A stretch of 20,777 nucleotides of DNA from FEN-1297 sp964618785 (GTDB lineage Bacteria > Bacteroidota > Ignavibacteria > Ignavibacteriales > Ignavibacteriaceae), in assembly GCA_964618785.1 (NCBI GenBank), contig CAZUCY010000059.1:1-20777 (forward strand). Direction: 5' to 3'. Shown here piece by piece: positions 1-8,906 of this stretch (position 1 is its first letter; every line of letters begins with the position of its first letter). Made by a program: the position numbers and the translations under genes. The notes beneath the pieces are model-generated. The model saw only the letters and a program-made list of their open reading frames with translations, was not told the origin of the DNA and made no database searches.

Positions 1-341
1 GACCATGTTAAATAACCGGCAGGATTCAAAACAGCATTAGCATGAAAAGCTGTACCGATTATACCTACGGATACCCCAATTATCATAAGTATAATATGAA
101 TTAGTGGCTGCCATTTTTTCGATCTAATTTTTAATGCTATCATGAAACAAGAGATTGAACCAAGCGGGAAATAAATAATTGGTATCAACTCATAAACCGG
201 GATATAAGAATTTATTGAATGCGCAAGCACAACATCAATGCCGGTGAATAAAAGATTAATACCGACAAATAGCATAAGCAGCCTATTCTTCTCAACAGGA
301 AGGTTGATATCTGCAAGATGAAAGATATTTACATTGCTCAT
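1..341 (-). CDS. Multi-pass membrane protein, partial (3' end outside window)
   Basis: The first ~113 residues of a hydrophobic protein are visible and its C-terminus lies beyond base 1. It starts with a short soluble stretch (about residues 1-18). Three likely membrane helices follow, at about 20-42, 48-70 and 79-105. I do not recognise a family and see no heme-binding CxxCH or metal motif in the visible part. The ATG (341-339) shares its A with the TAA stop of the octaheme cytochrome gene upstream (TAATG). A good Shine-Dalgarno, AAAGGAG at 349-355, sits inside the last codons of that gene. The arrangement implies translational coupling, so the protein is probably a membrane partner of the cytochrome, for instance a quinol-interacting or anchoring subunit. 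That role is inference from position only. Confidence 0.75.
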   Translation of the reverse strand, partial: MSNVNIFHLADINLPVEKNRLLMLFVGINLLFTGIDVVLAHSINSYIPVYELIPIIYFPLGSISCFMIALKIRSKKWQPLIHIILMIIGVSVGIIGTAFHANAVLNPAGYLTW

Positions 342-1654
342 TACTTTGCTCCTTTCATACCTGCCCGTCCGGTAGGCGGGACTGCTTGCCTGCCGGAGGT
401 AAGTTCCGCACGCAGTCTTTGAGCATCCTCTTTGACTTTTGTCAATTGCTGCAAAAGTGGGTATATACCATGCCATTGTACAAAATCAGGACCCTGCATA
501 TAAGCCCCAAATTTTGCTGTCCTTCCGTAATAATGCCAAAGATCAAATGCATCAAAACTAATAATTGTAGCAAAAGGTTTATCGCTTATCATTCCGTCTT
601 TCACAAGATCCTGCAATATCTGTGAAGCTTCGCTTACTTTTGCATTGATAAAAGTGGTTACACTATCAGCTTCAGAGTATTGATCATCAATGAAGTTTGA
701 TGAATGGCAGTTTGCGCAAATAGATTTCATCGCCTCTCGCCCACCTATCATATTGGGCCTACCTTTTGTAATAGCCGCAAAAAGGAAATTAGATAGCCTT
801 TGGCCGACATCGTGGGTAGTCCCCTGCTCACCAAAGCCGCTCATGTGACAGGTTGCGCAGGTAGGTGAAGGCATATCGCTAACAGTCAATCTTCCGGGTT
901 TTTGGCTCCAGTTCCACTTTAATCCTTCAGTTTGATAAATTACTCCGTGCCCAGATTCGCGGTAAATTTCCATCTGAGGGTGATCGGGACCCAAATGGCA
1001 CTGTCCGCATATTTCCGGCTTCCTTACCTGCTCTAATGAGAATTCATGGCGAAGATGGCATTTATTGCAGTTGCCAATTGTGCCGTCTGCATTTGGCTTA
1101 CCGATTGCGTGGCACGTCTGGCATGCAGCTTTAGTTACGGAAGACCCTTCAATATCAAATAATGAATTTCTTGTCGCAGTAATAATTCCATTTTGGTCAC
1201 GGTTTACTTCAGGAATTTCATTAATCAACTTTTGCTGTTCCGGTGAAAAATCAGATAAACCAGAGAGGGCTACCCAAGCCGGGCCCCCATGCCTGCTTTG
1301 TTCAAACTGTTTGGTTTCCGACGGGTGGCAATTTGCGCACTGTTTGGTTGTAGGTGATACGGTTATGAAAAAACCCTGATGTTCCTTTCCCGTAGGATTT
1401 GACCTATCAACTTCATGGCAGTCAGTACATCGAACGCCCGCTTTTGCCATAGTACTAATTGAAAACTGGTTAACAATATCCGGTGTAACTCTTCTATGGC
1501 AGGCAGCGCATTTATCGGAATTACCGTAAGTAACTTGCTCAACCGGAGTTTTTTCTCCACCAGAAGGGAGCTTAGTAAATAAATAAATTAGGATAAGGAA
1601 GAAAGCGGTAATAAAGATTCCTGCCAACAGTGTTTTTGGTATTTGCTTTATCAT
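341..1654 (-). CDS. Membrane-anchored octaheme c-type cytochrome, hydroxylamine-oxidoreductase-like
   Basis: This is a 437-residue protein with an uncleaved-looking N-terminal membrane helix (about residues 8-27) and a large exported domain. It carries exactly eight CxxCH heme-binding motifs, starting at residues 49, 76, 106, 178, 196, 216, 266 and 313. None is the CxxCK form used by NrfA and octaheme nitrite reductases. After the last heme come about 120 heme-free residues with many aromatics (WHYY at 373-376, Y385, WHG at 394-396), as in the helical C-terminus of hydroxylamine oxidoreductase relatives. Members of this family oxidise hydroxylamine or hydrazine, or run in reverse and reduce nitrite. 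Which applies depends on whether a tyrosine cross-links to the catalytic heme, which cannot be judged without an alignment. The gene is first of a two-gene unit with the membrane protein downstream. The last ~15 codons fall in an abrupt GC-rich patch. The octaheme count is certain; the subfamily is not. Confidence 0.85.
   Translation of the reverse strand: MIKQIPKTLLAGIFITAFFLILIYLFTKLPSGGEKTPVEQVTYGNSDKCAACHRRVTPDIVNQFSISTMAKAGVRCTDCHEVDRSNPTGKEHQGFFITVSPTTKQCANCHPSETKQFEQSRHGGPAWVALSGLSDFSPEQQKLINEIPEVNRDQNGIITATRNSLFDIEGSSVTKAACQTCHAIGKPNADGTIGNCNKCHLRHEFSLEQVRKPEICGQCHLGPDHPQMEIYRESGHGVIYQTEGLKWNWSQKPGRLTVSDMPSPTCATCHMSGFGEQGTTHDVGQRLSNFLFAAITKGRPNMIGGREAMKSICANCHSSNFIDDQYSEADSVTTFINAKVSEASQILQDLVKDGMISDKPFATIISFDAFDLWHYYGRTAKFGAYMQGPDFVQWHGIYPLLQQLTKVKEDAQRLRAELTSGRQAVPPTGRAGMKGAK
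361..400. repeat. GC-rich REP-like palindromic patch at the 3' end of the cytochrome gene
   Basis: A very GC-rich stretch sits in AT-rich surroundings. The arms CCTGCC (about 360-365) and GGCGGG (375-380) can pair, with one G:T wobble, around a CCGG-containing loop. The motif CTTGCCTGCC (385-394) recurs exactly at 1757-1766 in the intergenic region, and GGCAGGCAA appears again at 15523-15531. The patch encodes the Gly/Pro/Arg-rich tail of the cytochrome. It looks like a small repetitive element absorbed into the coding end; this interpretation is tentative. Confidence 0.4.
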
Positions 1655-2054
1655 AAAACTGCCTCAAAGTTTAAATTTTTATAAATGAATTGACTAATTG
1701 CAACCAGTAAAACATTAAATCTAGTATTTTCTTGACCATTATTTTATAGATAAGAACTTGCCTGCCATATTTTTCCTCTAAATAAAATAGAATTGAAATA
1801 TGATTAATCATAAAACTTAGCATTCGGAATATATACATTTTATTCCCTTAAATTTAAAAGAAAAGACGCAAACAACTTTTTAAAAAAGACATTAATGGTG
1901 CGACTTTTTAATTTATTTATTATACTTAGCAATAGAATTATTAAATATTTGGCTATAAAATAAATGAAAATGTTAAATCATTATTTGATGCTATTATAAA
2001 TGAATAAATTTTAAAAATTATTTTATTAACAAAAAGGGTTGATCACATCTAAAA
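1655..2054. other. Divergent intergenic region between the octaheme cytochrome and purU
   Basis: About 400 bases of very AT-rich DNA lie between two divergently transcribed genes, so promoters for both should be here. I found no convincing -35/-10 pair, no Bacteroidota-type TAnnTTTG box in a good position, and no small ORF with a credible start. The only distinctive item is a copy of CTTGCCTGCC (1757-1766) shared with the GC-rich patch at 385-394. Confidence 0.6.
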
Positions 2055-2930
2055 ATGAAAAACGAATCGAATAAATCCCGTTCTGCAATTTTATTAATCC
2101 ATTGCCCTGACCGTAAAGGACTTGTTGCTTCTGTAACCGATTTTATAGGTAAAAACAACGGCAATATTCTTTATTTAGATCAGCACGTTGATCTGCAAAA
2201 GGAAGTATTTTTCATGCGCGTTGAATGGGACCTTACAAATTTTTCCATCGAGGATAAAAATATAGGGATAAAGTTCGGAAAAATCATCGGAAATAAATTT
2301 AACATGTCGTGGAAGATATATTTTTCGGATGAGCGCCTACGAATGGCAGTTTTTGTCTCCGAATTTTCACATTGCCTTTATGATATTATTTCCAGATGCC
2401 ACTCAGGTGAATGGGATGTAGATATTCCGGTTATCATCAGCAACCATACCAAATTAGAACCGGTTGCAGAAAAATTTGGAATAGATTTTATTCGTTTCGC
2501 CGTTAATAAGACAAATAAGGAAGAACAGGAAAAACTTGAATTACAATTGTTGAAAAAATTAAATATTGATTTCATAGTGCTGGCAAGATACATGCAAATT
2601 CTAAGCAACGAATTTGTTTCCAATTATCCCAATAGAATAATTAATATTCATCATTCATTTCTTCCCGCATTCCCAGGGGCAAAACCATATCATTCAGCAT
2701 ATGAACGCGGCGTAAAGATTATTGGTTCTACAAGTCATTATGTTACTGTTGATCTGGATGCCGGGCCGATAATTGAACAGGATGTGGTTCGGGTCACTCA
2801 TGCAGATTCTATTGCAGACCTGGTAAGGAAAGGACGTGATTTAGAAAAGGTCGTATTCTCAAGAGCAATATGGTACCATATTCAGAGAAAAATACTTGTG
2901 TATGATAACCGCACGGTAATTTTTACTTAA
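2055..2930 (+). CDS. purU: Formyltetrahydrofolate deformylase
   Basis: PurU hydrolyses 10-formyl-tetrahydrofolate to formate and tetrahydrofolate in the cytosol. It balances one-carbon pools and can feed formate to PurT. The 291 residues match the family length and two-domain order. An ACT-type regulatory domain covers about residues 10-90 (HCPDRKGLVASVTDF near 16-30). A formyltransferase hydrolase domain covers about 96-285. The catalytic segment INIHHSFLPAFPGAKPYH starts at residue 196, with Asn197 and His199 in the expected places. The catalytic Asp is Asp235 in the DLDAGPIIEQDVV segment. The ATG at 2055 is preceded by an AT-rich leader with only a weak AGGG. The stop lies four bases from the stop of the convergent copper-chaperone gene, so the two transcripts must run into each other. 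Confidence 0.95.
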   Translation: MKNESNKSRSAILLIHCPDRKGLVASVTDFIGKNNGNILYLDQHVDLQKEVFFMRVEWDLTNFSIEDKNIGIKFGKIIGNKFNMSWKIYFSDERLRMAVFVSEFSHCLYDIISRCHSGEWDVDIPVIISNHTKLEPVAEKFGIDFIRFAVNKTNKEEQEKLELQLLKKLNIDFIVLARYMQILSNEFVSNYPNRIINIHHSFLPAFPGAKPYHSAYERGVKIIGSTSHYVTVDLDAGPIIEQDVVRVTHADSIADLVRKGRDLEKVVFSRAIWYHIQRKILVYDNRTVIFT

Positions 2931-2934
2931 TAAC

Positions 2935-3360
2935 TCAGTTACTTTTTTCACTCCTCACGGTTGCTTTAATTTTTACTTTACCGCCGGTCCTAAAATAAAA
3001 AATAAATTCAATTTTAGAATTTACTTTTAATTTTTTCTTTAAATTAATCAGCATAACATGATACCCGCCCGGTTCAAATTTAATAATCGAATTGGCAGGG
3101 ACTGCTATTTGCTTTATTTCTTTCATACTGGTTGTTCCGTCGTCTTTTGTAACCGTTGCATGTAACTGTACCAATTTGGAAACTTTAGAATTTACTTTAT
3201 ATAGCGCGTCAGCTTTGGTGGTTACATTATTTAGGTTAAAATAAAGCGCGCTATTCATCCCTTTGGCAGCAGGCCTCACCCATACATTTTCTATTTTCAC
3301 TTTAGGGCTGAACGAATTTAACAAAGTAAGAAGAGAAAGAAGTAGCAACATATTAGTCAC
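2935..3360 (-). CDS. PCu(A)C-type periplasmic copper chaperone
   Basis: This 141-residue exported protein has a short hydrophobic N-terminus (about residues 3-17) that serves as a signal peptide. It then forms one PCu(A)C domain (DUF461). The family Cu(I)-binding pattern H(M)-X10-M-X21-H-X-M is present at exact spacing: His67, Met79, His101 and Met103, with the hallmark PGGYHVML around 98-104. These proteins carry Cu(I) in the periplasm and, with Sco proteins, load the CuA centre of cytochrome oxidase subunit II. The gene overlaps the end of the upstream Sco gene by 8 bases on the same strand, which supports joint translation and function. No oxidase genes are in the window. Confidence 0.9.
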   Translation of the reverse strand: MTNMLLLLSLLTLLNSFSPKVKIENVWVRPAAKGMNSALYFNLNNVTTKADALYKVNSKVSKLVQLHATVTKDDGTTSMKEIKQIAVPANSIIKFEPGGYHVMLINLKKKLKVNSKIEFIFYFRTGGKVKIKATVRSEKSN

Positions 3361-3970
3361 CTAATGTTTTTATATCATTAATAATTTTCTCAATATTTGT
3401 TTTGCTTCCCCTATACTCGTTCCTGATTTTTCCTTCTTTATCAATAAGAGTAATCCGGTCGGTATGTGTGTAAAAATAAACTACACTACCGTTTTTAATT
3501 TTAGTTGTGTCTCCCGGAATAGCCAAAATATTCATTTTGTTCAATATATTCTTTATTTCCTGCTCTTTCCCTGTCAGGAACGTAAAATTTTTGTAATCAA
3601 TATTTCTTATATCACCAAATTCTTTTAAAATATGAGGTGCATCTCTTACAGGGTCAAAACTCAATTCTGCAAACCGGACATAATTGATATTATCTTTTTT
3701 TAATTGTGTTTGCATCAATTGCATATTATGAGTTGTCATTGGACAAATATCAGGACAGTTTGTATATATAAAAGTTATTAATAAAATTTTACCTTTAAAA
3801 TCATCAGGAAAGTCTACAATGCTGCTATCCTGATTTAATAACGGCACTGATTTTATACCTGATGGCCTGTCTTCAGGAAGATTCTTACCACACCCGTGGG
3901 AAAATAATAAGTAATAAAATAATAGTGTTGTAATAAAGAATATTGTATTTCTATTTGTTTTTGATCTCAT
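3353..3970 (-). CDS. Sco1/SenC family copper-binding lipoprotein
   Basis: This 205-residue protein starts with a signal sequence ending in a Cys (Cys27, in FSHGC), a plausible though non-canonical lipobox, so it is probably membrane-tethered outside the cytoplasm. The thioredoxin-like fold of the Sco family follows. The copper-binding CPDIC motif has Cys72 and Cys76, after the characteristic ITFIYTNCPDICP strand, and the conserved distal histidine is His169 (FYTHTDRITLIDKEG). Sco proteins bind one copper and mature CuA of cytochrome c oxidase, or act as a thiol-disulfide reductase in that process. It is co-transcribed with the PCu(A)C chaperone, which overlaps its 3' end. No clear Shine-Dalgarno precedes the ATG. 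Family assignment is firm. Confidence 0.92.
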   Translation of the reverse strand: MRSKTNRNTIFFITTLLFYYLLFSHGCGKNLPEDRPSGIKSVPLLNQDSSIVDFPDDFKGKILLITFIYTNCPDICPMTTHNMQLMQTQLKKDNINYVRFAELSFDPVRDAPHILKEFGDIRNIDYKNFTFLTGKEQEIKNILNKMNILAIPGDTTKIKNGSVVYFYTHTDRITLIDKEGKIRNEYRGSKTNIEKIINDIKTLGD

Positions 3971-4294
3971 GAATTTATTAAAGAAACAAAAAACCTAAAA
4001 TTGTAGATAACATAATGATAATTTAAGAATTATTCAGAATAAATTTTTTTTTATACTTTAATGGTAGTAAAAGATTTTATCACAATGAAATCATTCCGTA
4101 CATCTTGTGTATAAGGATACCGGTATTCCACAAAGTCGCAAAACATTTGTCATATAGTAGTTTTGCCTTTTGTAATAAATGTTTTATGATTGATTATGTT
4201 AAAAAATGACTTTACTTTAATAATAGTCCTAAACTTCTACACAAATACTAAATAAAGAAATTAATTAATTAAATCTAATTTAAGAGAGTTTGTT
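3971..4294. other. AT-rich divergent intergenic region
   Basis: About 320 bases lie between the divergent Sco operon and the broken lipoprotein gene. I see no ORF, strong hairpin or recognisable RNA. A self-complementary TTAATTAATTAA lies about 30 bases upstream of the lipoprotein start and may simply reflect base composition. Promoters for both flanking units are expected here, but none could be assigned. Confidence 0.5.
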
Positions 4295-4725
4295 GTGCGA
4301 AAACCTGCTTTTTATTTATGGTTTCTTGTTTTATTATTCTTTTCAGTTTTCAGTTCTTGCATGGATAAAAATAGGGAAACGAATACAATTACTGCTAATT
4401 ATTTCCCAAATAATTTGCCCGTTACAGGCAACGTACCTAATTCATATTCATTTGTTGTAGACGCCCGCTTATTCAATTATGCTCAGTCCCATAAAGTACA
4501 AATTAATACCGATACGTTGATTATAGGAATAACCATTACAAACTTTATTTCCGGCAGCGGAAGGATAGTAATTCCAGACGGCAACGGCATCTCTATTTAT
4601 GAAAAGGATATGAACGGCGCATTGGTTTCAGTTGTGTATTACATTTAACTGCAATTCCTAACACCGTAACTTTAAATTTTAATAATTTTACAGGCAATAT
4701 AGTTATAGGCTTAACCGGGAAATAA
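4295..4725 (+). pseudogene. Small lipoprotein gene broken by a single-base frameshift
   Basis: Translation from GTG 4295 gives a signal peptide (hydrophobic residues about 7-20) followed by Cys22 in FSSC, a lipobox. The rest is a beta-rich exported domain. The frame stops at TAA 4646-4648. In the next frame the protein continues without interruption to TAA 4723-4725 in the same style (LTAIPNTVTLNFNNFTGN, then ending GLTGK). Adding one T to the TTT run at 4644-4646 restores a continuous product of about 143 residues that reads naturally through the join (VVYYILTAIP). This is therefore either a recent one-base deletion or a sequencing error. I do not recognise the family. The GTG start has a possible GAGAG upstream (about 4283-4288). 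The next gene downstream is also damaged. Confidence 0.7.
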
Positions 4726-4823
4726 TTGTATCAAAAATATTTTAAATTTTAAATGATAAAATTTATTTCGCCTATGAATTAGGGTATGCTTTACAATTTC
4801 GGAAATTACACTTCATTTTTTGA

Positions 4824-5878
4824 GTAATCGGTTCCAAAATATCCACGGCAGGCTTAATTATAACACTTACTCAAATCGGTTATGCTTTAGGATTAGTTCT
4901 TTTGGTTCCACTGGGAGATATTCTTGAACGAAGAAAATTAATAGTAATTGTTTTATTAATGGCTTCTGTATCTTTAATATCGGCAGCATTTTCGCCTTCA
5001 ATTATAATTTTTATGGTTTCATCATTAGCCATTGGAGTTACCTCCGTTGTAGCTCAAATTTTAGTCCCTTTTTCAGCCACTCTTGCATCTGAACATGAAA
5101 GAGGCAAAGTTGTCAGGCAGGTGATGAGCGGCCTGTTGCTTGGAATTCTACTGGCAAGAGTGCTTAGCGAAATTATATCCGTTTCTTTGGGATGGAGATA
5201 TGTATTTGGAATAGCTTCGGGCTCAATAATTGTTCTTTCATTTCTATTAAACCGTACTTTACCAAAAATCAAAATAGAAACAAGCTTAAACTACCCACAA
5301 TTGCTTAAAACTGTTTGGGTATTGATTAAAACAGAGAGATTGTTACGAATAAGATCTTTGTATGGAATGCTGGTATTTGCGAGCTTCAGCGTACTTTGGA
5401 CAAGCTTAACTTTTCTTTTAGCCCATTCACCCTATAATTTCAGCGATGCCATAATCGGACTGTTTGGTATAATAGGCGCTTCAGGAGTTGTCAGCACTAA
5501 CATTGCGGGAAGAATGTCCGATAAAGAATACACGAAATCAGCAACAGGATTTTCCTTTTTTCATTATTAGGCTCATTTTTAATTATGATATTTGGCAAGA
5601 CATCTCTTGTCCCGCTTATTATAGGAATAATTATCTTTGACTTTGCTGCACAAGGGACATATATATTAAACCAAAGTGAAATATATAAATTAAAACCTGA
5701 AGCAAGGAGCAGACTCACTACTGCATATATAACAAGCTTTTTTATCGGAGGTTCAATAGGCTCCTCAACCTCTGCAATTGTCTTCAGCAAGTATTGGTGG
5801 ATTGGTGTTTGTATATTAGGCGGAATTTATTTAATAGTTGCAATTAGTATTTGGATTCGAGAGTTATTTTATAGTTAA
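4824..5878 (+). pseudogene. MFS (DHA1-type) drug/arabinose efflux transporter, N-terminally truncated and frameshifted
   Basis: The open frame begins right after an in-frame TGA (4821-4823). It reads directly into the first cytoplasmic-loop region of a major facilitator protein: STAGLIITLTQIGYALG, then VPLGDILERRKLIV, the family motif A (G-D-x-x-x-R-R). The first membrane helix and its usual motif are absent; only ~100 bases separate this point from the preceding gene. The frame stops at 5570 (FSFFHY-stop). It continues in another frame through 5564-5878, giving about 100 more residues with helices and the late EARSRLTTAYI segment typical of MFS. Adding one T to the six-T run at 5556-5561 joins the two parts as SFFSLLGSFLIMIFG. 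Loss of the N-terminus and the frameshift point to a pseudogene. If the T-run break is a sequencing artefact, a truncated gene still remains. Confidence 0.8.
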
Positions 5879-5903
5879 GCGGTAAAAAGAAAAAATATTA
5901 TTA

Positions 5904-8900
5904 TTATTTCCCCGGTTTTATGATTACTCCTTTATTTTTATGACCGTTTATTTTAATTGTAATAGGTTCTTCAAACCTTATATGTTTTGTAAAATCTTTC
6001 TTTTCCAAATAATCGCGGCTAAGCAGCCAATCCCAATCGATATATCCTTTGTTATCATGCAGATTTATTGTAAAATATCCTATCATAAATGAAGAAATAT
6101 TCTGAAAAAAATGAGATCCCTGTGAAGGAGATATCGGTATTTCTTTCATGTTTGTCTCTACGATAGCTTTAGCACCCGCTATATCTTCCCAATCAACAGG
6201 GATGCCGAGCCAGGGATCTAAAGTGCCCCATCTGCCAACACCTATTAAAAGATAAGGACGTTTCTCAAAAAGTAATTTACTGTTGAAATAGCTCACTTCG
6301 TTTGCAACGACTTTGCTTTTAGCTCTATTAAACAGATGATAATCAACAAAAACAACATCATAAATATCGGAAATGATCCCGTTCCCCAAAACCTGATCGC
6401 TTTGGCAAATAAGCTGCTCTTGATTAAAGTCCTGTAAATTTAATTCATCTGATTCACGATGAATCACCAAAGGTCTCATTTGAAGCAAGCTAAATTCCGC
6501 AAGTTTTTCATTTAAATCGTAAATATTCAAAGCGAATTCAATTTCGACAGGCGTGCCCATTCCCCAAGTTCCCATATCAAGAAGAAGATCTAAAATTTCT
6601 GGTAAAGAAATAATTTTGTGTTTTAGTATTGGCCCAAATGTAATTACTCTTGTACCCTTTCTCGACAATCCATCTGATATAGTATCATTATCTTTTGAAT
6701 AAGTCGCGCCTACATATTTCAGAGATCCGTCATTCTCTGCAACGCTTAACGGAAATAGTTTCAACATCATATCGTGTGGGGTATATCCGAAATCCGAATC
6801 AGCATCCAACTGCAATGCAAAGAATTCCCTCTGACTGGTGTTAAGCGTTTCATTAATAGAATAAAATTGGATTAAATCGGCAGGATATCTTGGGCAAAAT
6901 CTAACAGTATTGCCGCCGTCAACCACCGTTTTACCTAATCCGAGCGCAACCGAAGCAATTCCATCAAATGATTTTTGAGGTGGAAGCGGATAAAAGTTAT
7001 AGGACTTAGCAACCCCTGAAACATCCGGGTAAAATCTGTTTTCGTGTTTTCGTCCGATCATCTTTTGTATAATTACAGCCATCTTTTCTTCTTCAAGCCT
7101 GTAAGAAGTAATTTTAATATACTCTTTAGTCCCTTGGTAAAAAGTAGATGCGAAAACTCTTTTTATAGCGTTCAGTAGATTATTTAATCTAATAAGCCGA
7201 TTAGGGTGATTATTGGGAACCATATACGTTTCATAAACACCGGCAAATGGATGGTATTGTGAATCTTCAAGCAGGCTTGATGAACGCACAGCTAACGGAG
7301 AATGAATTATATCTAAAAAAGCAGCTAGTTCCACTAATATATTTTTAGGAAATTTTTCGGCTTCGAGAAATTTTTTAGTAATTTCTTTATCATTTATACA
7401 GTTAAGAGCAAAATCTCTTAAATTATTTTCATCTATAAACTGATCAAAAATTTCTGTGCAAATAACTATTGCCGGCGGTACGTAAATTTGCACATTTTTA
7501 AATTGATCGCGAACATTATAATTATTAATTAATGTGTTTACAAAGCCCAATCCTCTTGCTTTACCACCAAGTGAACCTCCGCCTATCCGTGCAAAGCTGC
7601 ATTCAGGATCAAAAGTTTCCTTAATAAAATCCGCTATCAACCCGCGCTGTCTTATATTTCGGTAGTTATGCAAAGAGCTTATCAGGTCTTTTCTAAGAGC
7701 ATCAAGTGAGGGAAAATCAGATATCTTTCTGGGTCTCAATTGATGGGCTAACCAAAATTCTGTCCTTGCCTTCAGCCAATTGGAGAAGTGATTGCGTTCT
7801 GCATGATAACGTATACTTTCATCCGGTACCAGTTTCAATTGTTCTTCAAGACTTCTCAAGTCGGAAGCTCTTCCAACTTCAAGCCCTGGCTGTGTCCTGA
7901 AAATGAAATCGCCAAAACTGAAATTGTAATTCATAAATTGACCCAATTCATTTAATAAAAGCGGCGAATCTTTCAGGACAAAAGAAGCGCAAGTATTTTT
8001 TGCTTCTTCTTCATTTTCCGGCAAGTTTGAGAGAAGCAGAATTGGAATATCGGGATGTTTTATTCTTATGTTTTGAGCAAATAATATTCCAGCTTTATCA
8101 TCTTCAACACCATTTCGAGGGAAACCTATATCTGAAATTACCCCCAGAATAAATTCACTGTACTGTTGATAAAATTCCCATGCTTCTTCATAGTTTGAAC
8201 ATAAAAGAATTTTTGGTCTTGCTCTCATTCGTAAGAACTTATGAGTAAGATTTATGCCTTCGGAAATTAATCTATGGGACTGCTTGAGCATTTCGGTGTA
8301 AATCATCGGCAAAAAAGATGAATAGTATCTTACATTATCTTCAATTACTATTATTGTTTGAACACCGACGATCCTTGTATCGTGTTCAACGTTCATTTTA
8401 TCTTCAAGTGATTTGACTATTGCAATAATTATGCGAAAATCCCCCTGCCAGACAAAGACCTTATCGAAAACAGAAACATCTTTATTCAATAAAACTTGAT
8501 TTAATTCTTTATTATCAAACGCAAGTAATATGATGGGGATATGAAGGCCGGAATCTTTTACCAGCTTTGCAAAGTAAATCGGATGCATATCTTCAATATG
8601 AGAAGTTGTAATTATCATATCGAAGCGATTTTCTTCTTTAACTAAAGCAATAGCTTCGAAACCGTTTGATACCCTTGTTAATTCCGGTGAATGGCTGAGG
8701 CTTAAATCCTGGTACTCATTTCTGATTAATTCATAAAGTTTTCCATCCTCTTCAAAGAGATATAAATCATAAAGACTTGAGACAAGAAGGATGTTCCAAA
8801 TTCTTAGCCTCATCAAGTTTTGAAAGCCCTGGAAGCGGTTTCCATAACCATGCTCGATCCAAAGGGCATCAAATTTATTTCTTATTTCTTCAAAATCACT

Positions 8901-8906
8901 CTTCAT
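5904..8906 (-). CDS. REC-REC-ATP-grasp (PEP synthase/PPDK N-terminal-like) protein, copy A
   Basis: This 1000-residue cytoplasmic protein has four recognisable parts. (1) Residues about 35-170 form a receiver-like domain that has lost the acidic pair (VSS at 42-44) and the phospho-acceptor, which is Thr101. (2) Residues about 183-325 form a receiver with all key residues: Glu189/Asp190, Asp259 (VISDIGFP), Ser293 and Lys312 (FVLKDSP). It has a long insertion after the first strand. (3) Residues about 435-815 form a pyruvate-phosphate-dikinase N-terminal ATP-grasp domain: glycine loop GGGSLGGKARGLG (442-454), LAVRSSSLLEDS (538-549), VEIEFAL and terminal LLQMRPL (807-813). (4) A ~185-residue C-terminus has no TIM barrel and no obvious phosphohistidine domain, but conserves SPSQGSHFF with His932. 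PEP formation is therefore unlikely; the activity is unknown. It lies downstream of GDH-A, and a paralogue with the same order lies at 10845-13829. Confidence 0.9.
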   Translation of the reverse strand: MKSDFEEIRNKFDALWIEHGYGNRFQGFQNLMRLRIWNILLVSSLYDLYLFEEDGKLYELIRNEYQDLSLSHSPELTRVSNGFEAIALVKEENRFDMIITTSHIEDMHPIYFAKLVKDSGLHIPIILLAFDNKELNQVLLNKDVSVFDKVFVWQGDFRIIIAIVKSLEDKMNVEHDTRIVGVQTIIVIEDNVRYYSSFLPMIYTEMLKQSHRLISEGINLTHKFLRMRARPKILLCSNYEEAWEFYQQYSEFILGVISDIGFPRNGVEDDKAGILFAQNIRIKHPDIPILLLSNLPENEEEAKNTCASFVLKDSPLLLNELGQFMNYNFSFGDFIFRTQPGLEVGRASDLRSLEEQLKLVPDESIRYHAERNHFSNWLKARTEFWLAHQLRPRKISDFPSLDALRKDLISSLHNYRNIRQRGLIADFIKETFDPECSFARIGGGSLGGKARGLGFVNTLINNYNVRDQFKNVQIYVPPAIVICTEIFDQFIDENNLRDFALNCINDKEITKKFLEAEKFPKNILVELAAFLDIIHSPLAVRSSSLLEDSQYHPFAGVYETYMVPNNHPNRLIRLNNLLNAIKRVFASTFYQGTKEYIKITSYRLEEEKMAVIIQKMIGRKHENRFYPDVSGVAKSYNFYPLPPQKSFDGIASVALGLGKTVVDGGNTVRFCPRYPADLIQFYSINETLNTSQREFFALQLDADSDFGYTPHDMMLKLFPLSVAENDGSLKYVGATYSKDNDTISDGLSRKGTRVITFGPILKHKIISLPEILDLLLDMGTWGMGTPVEIEFALNIYDLNEKLAEFSLLQMRPLVIHRESDELNLQDFNQEQLICQSDQVLGNGIISDIYDVVFVDYHLFNRAKSKVVANEVSYFNSKLLFEKRPYLLIGVGRWGTLDPWLGIPVDWEDIAGAKAIVETNMKEIPISPSQGSHFFQNISSFMIGYFTINLHDNKGYIDWDWLLSRDYLEKKDFTKHIRFEEPITIKINGHKNKGVIIKPGK

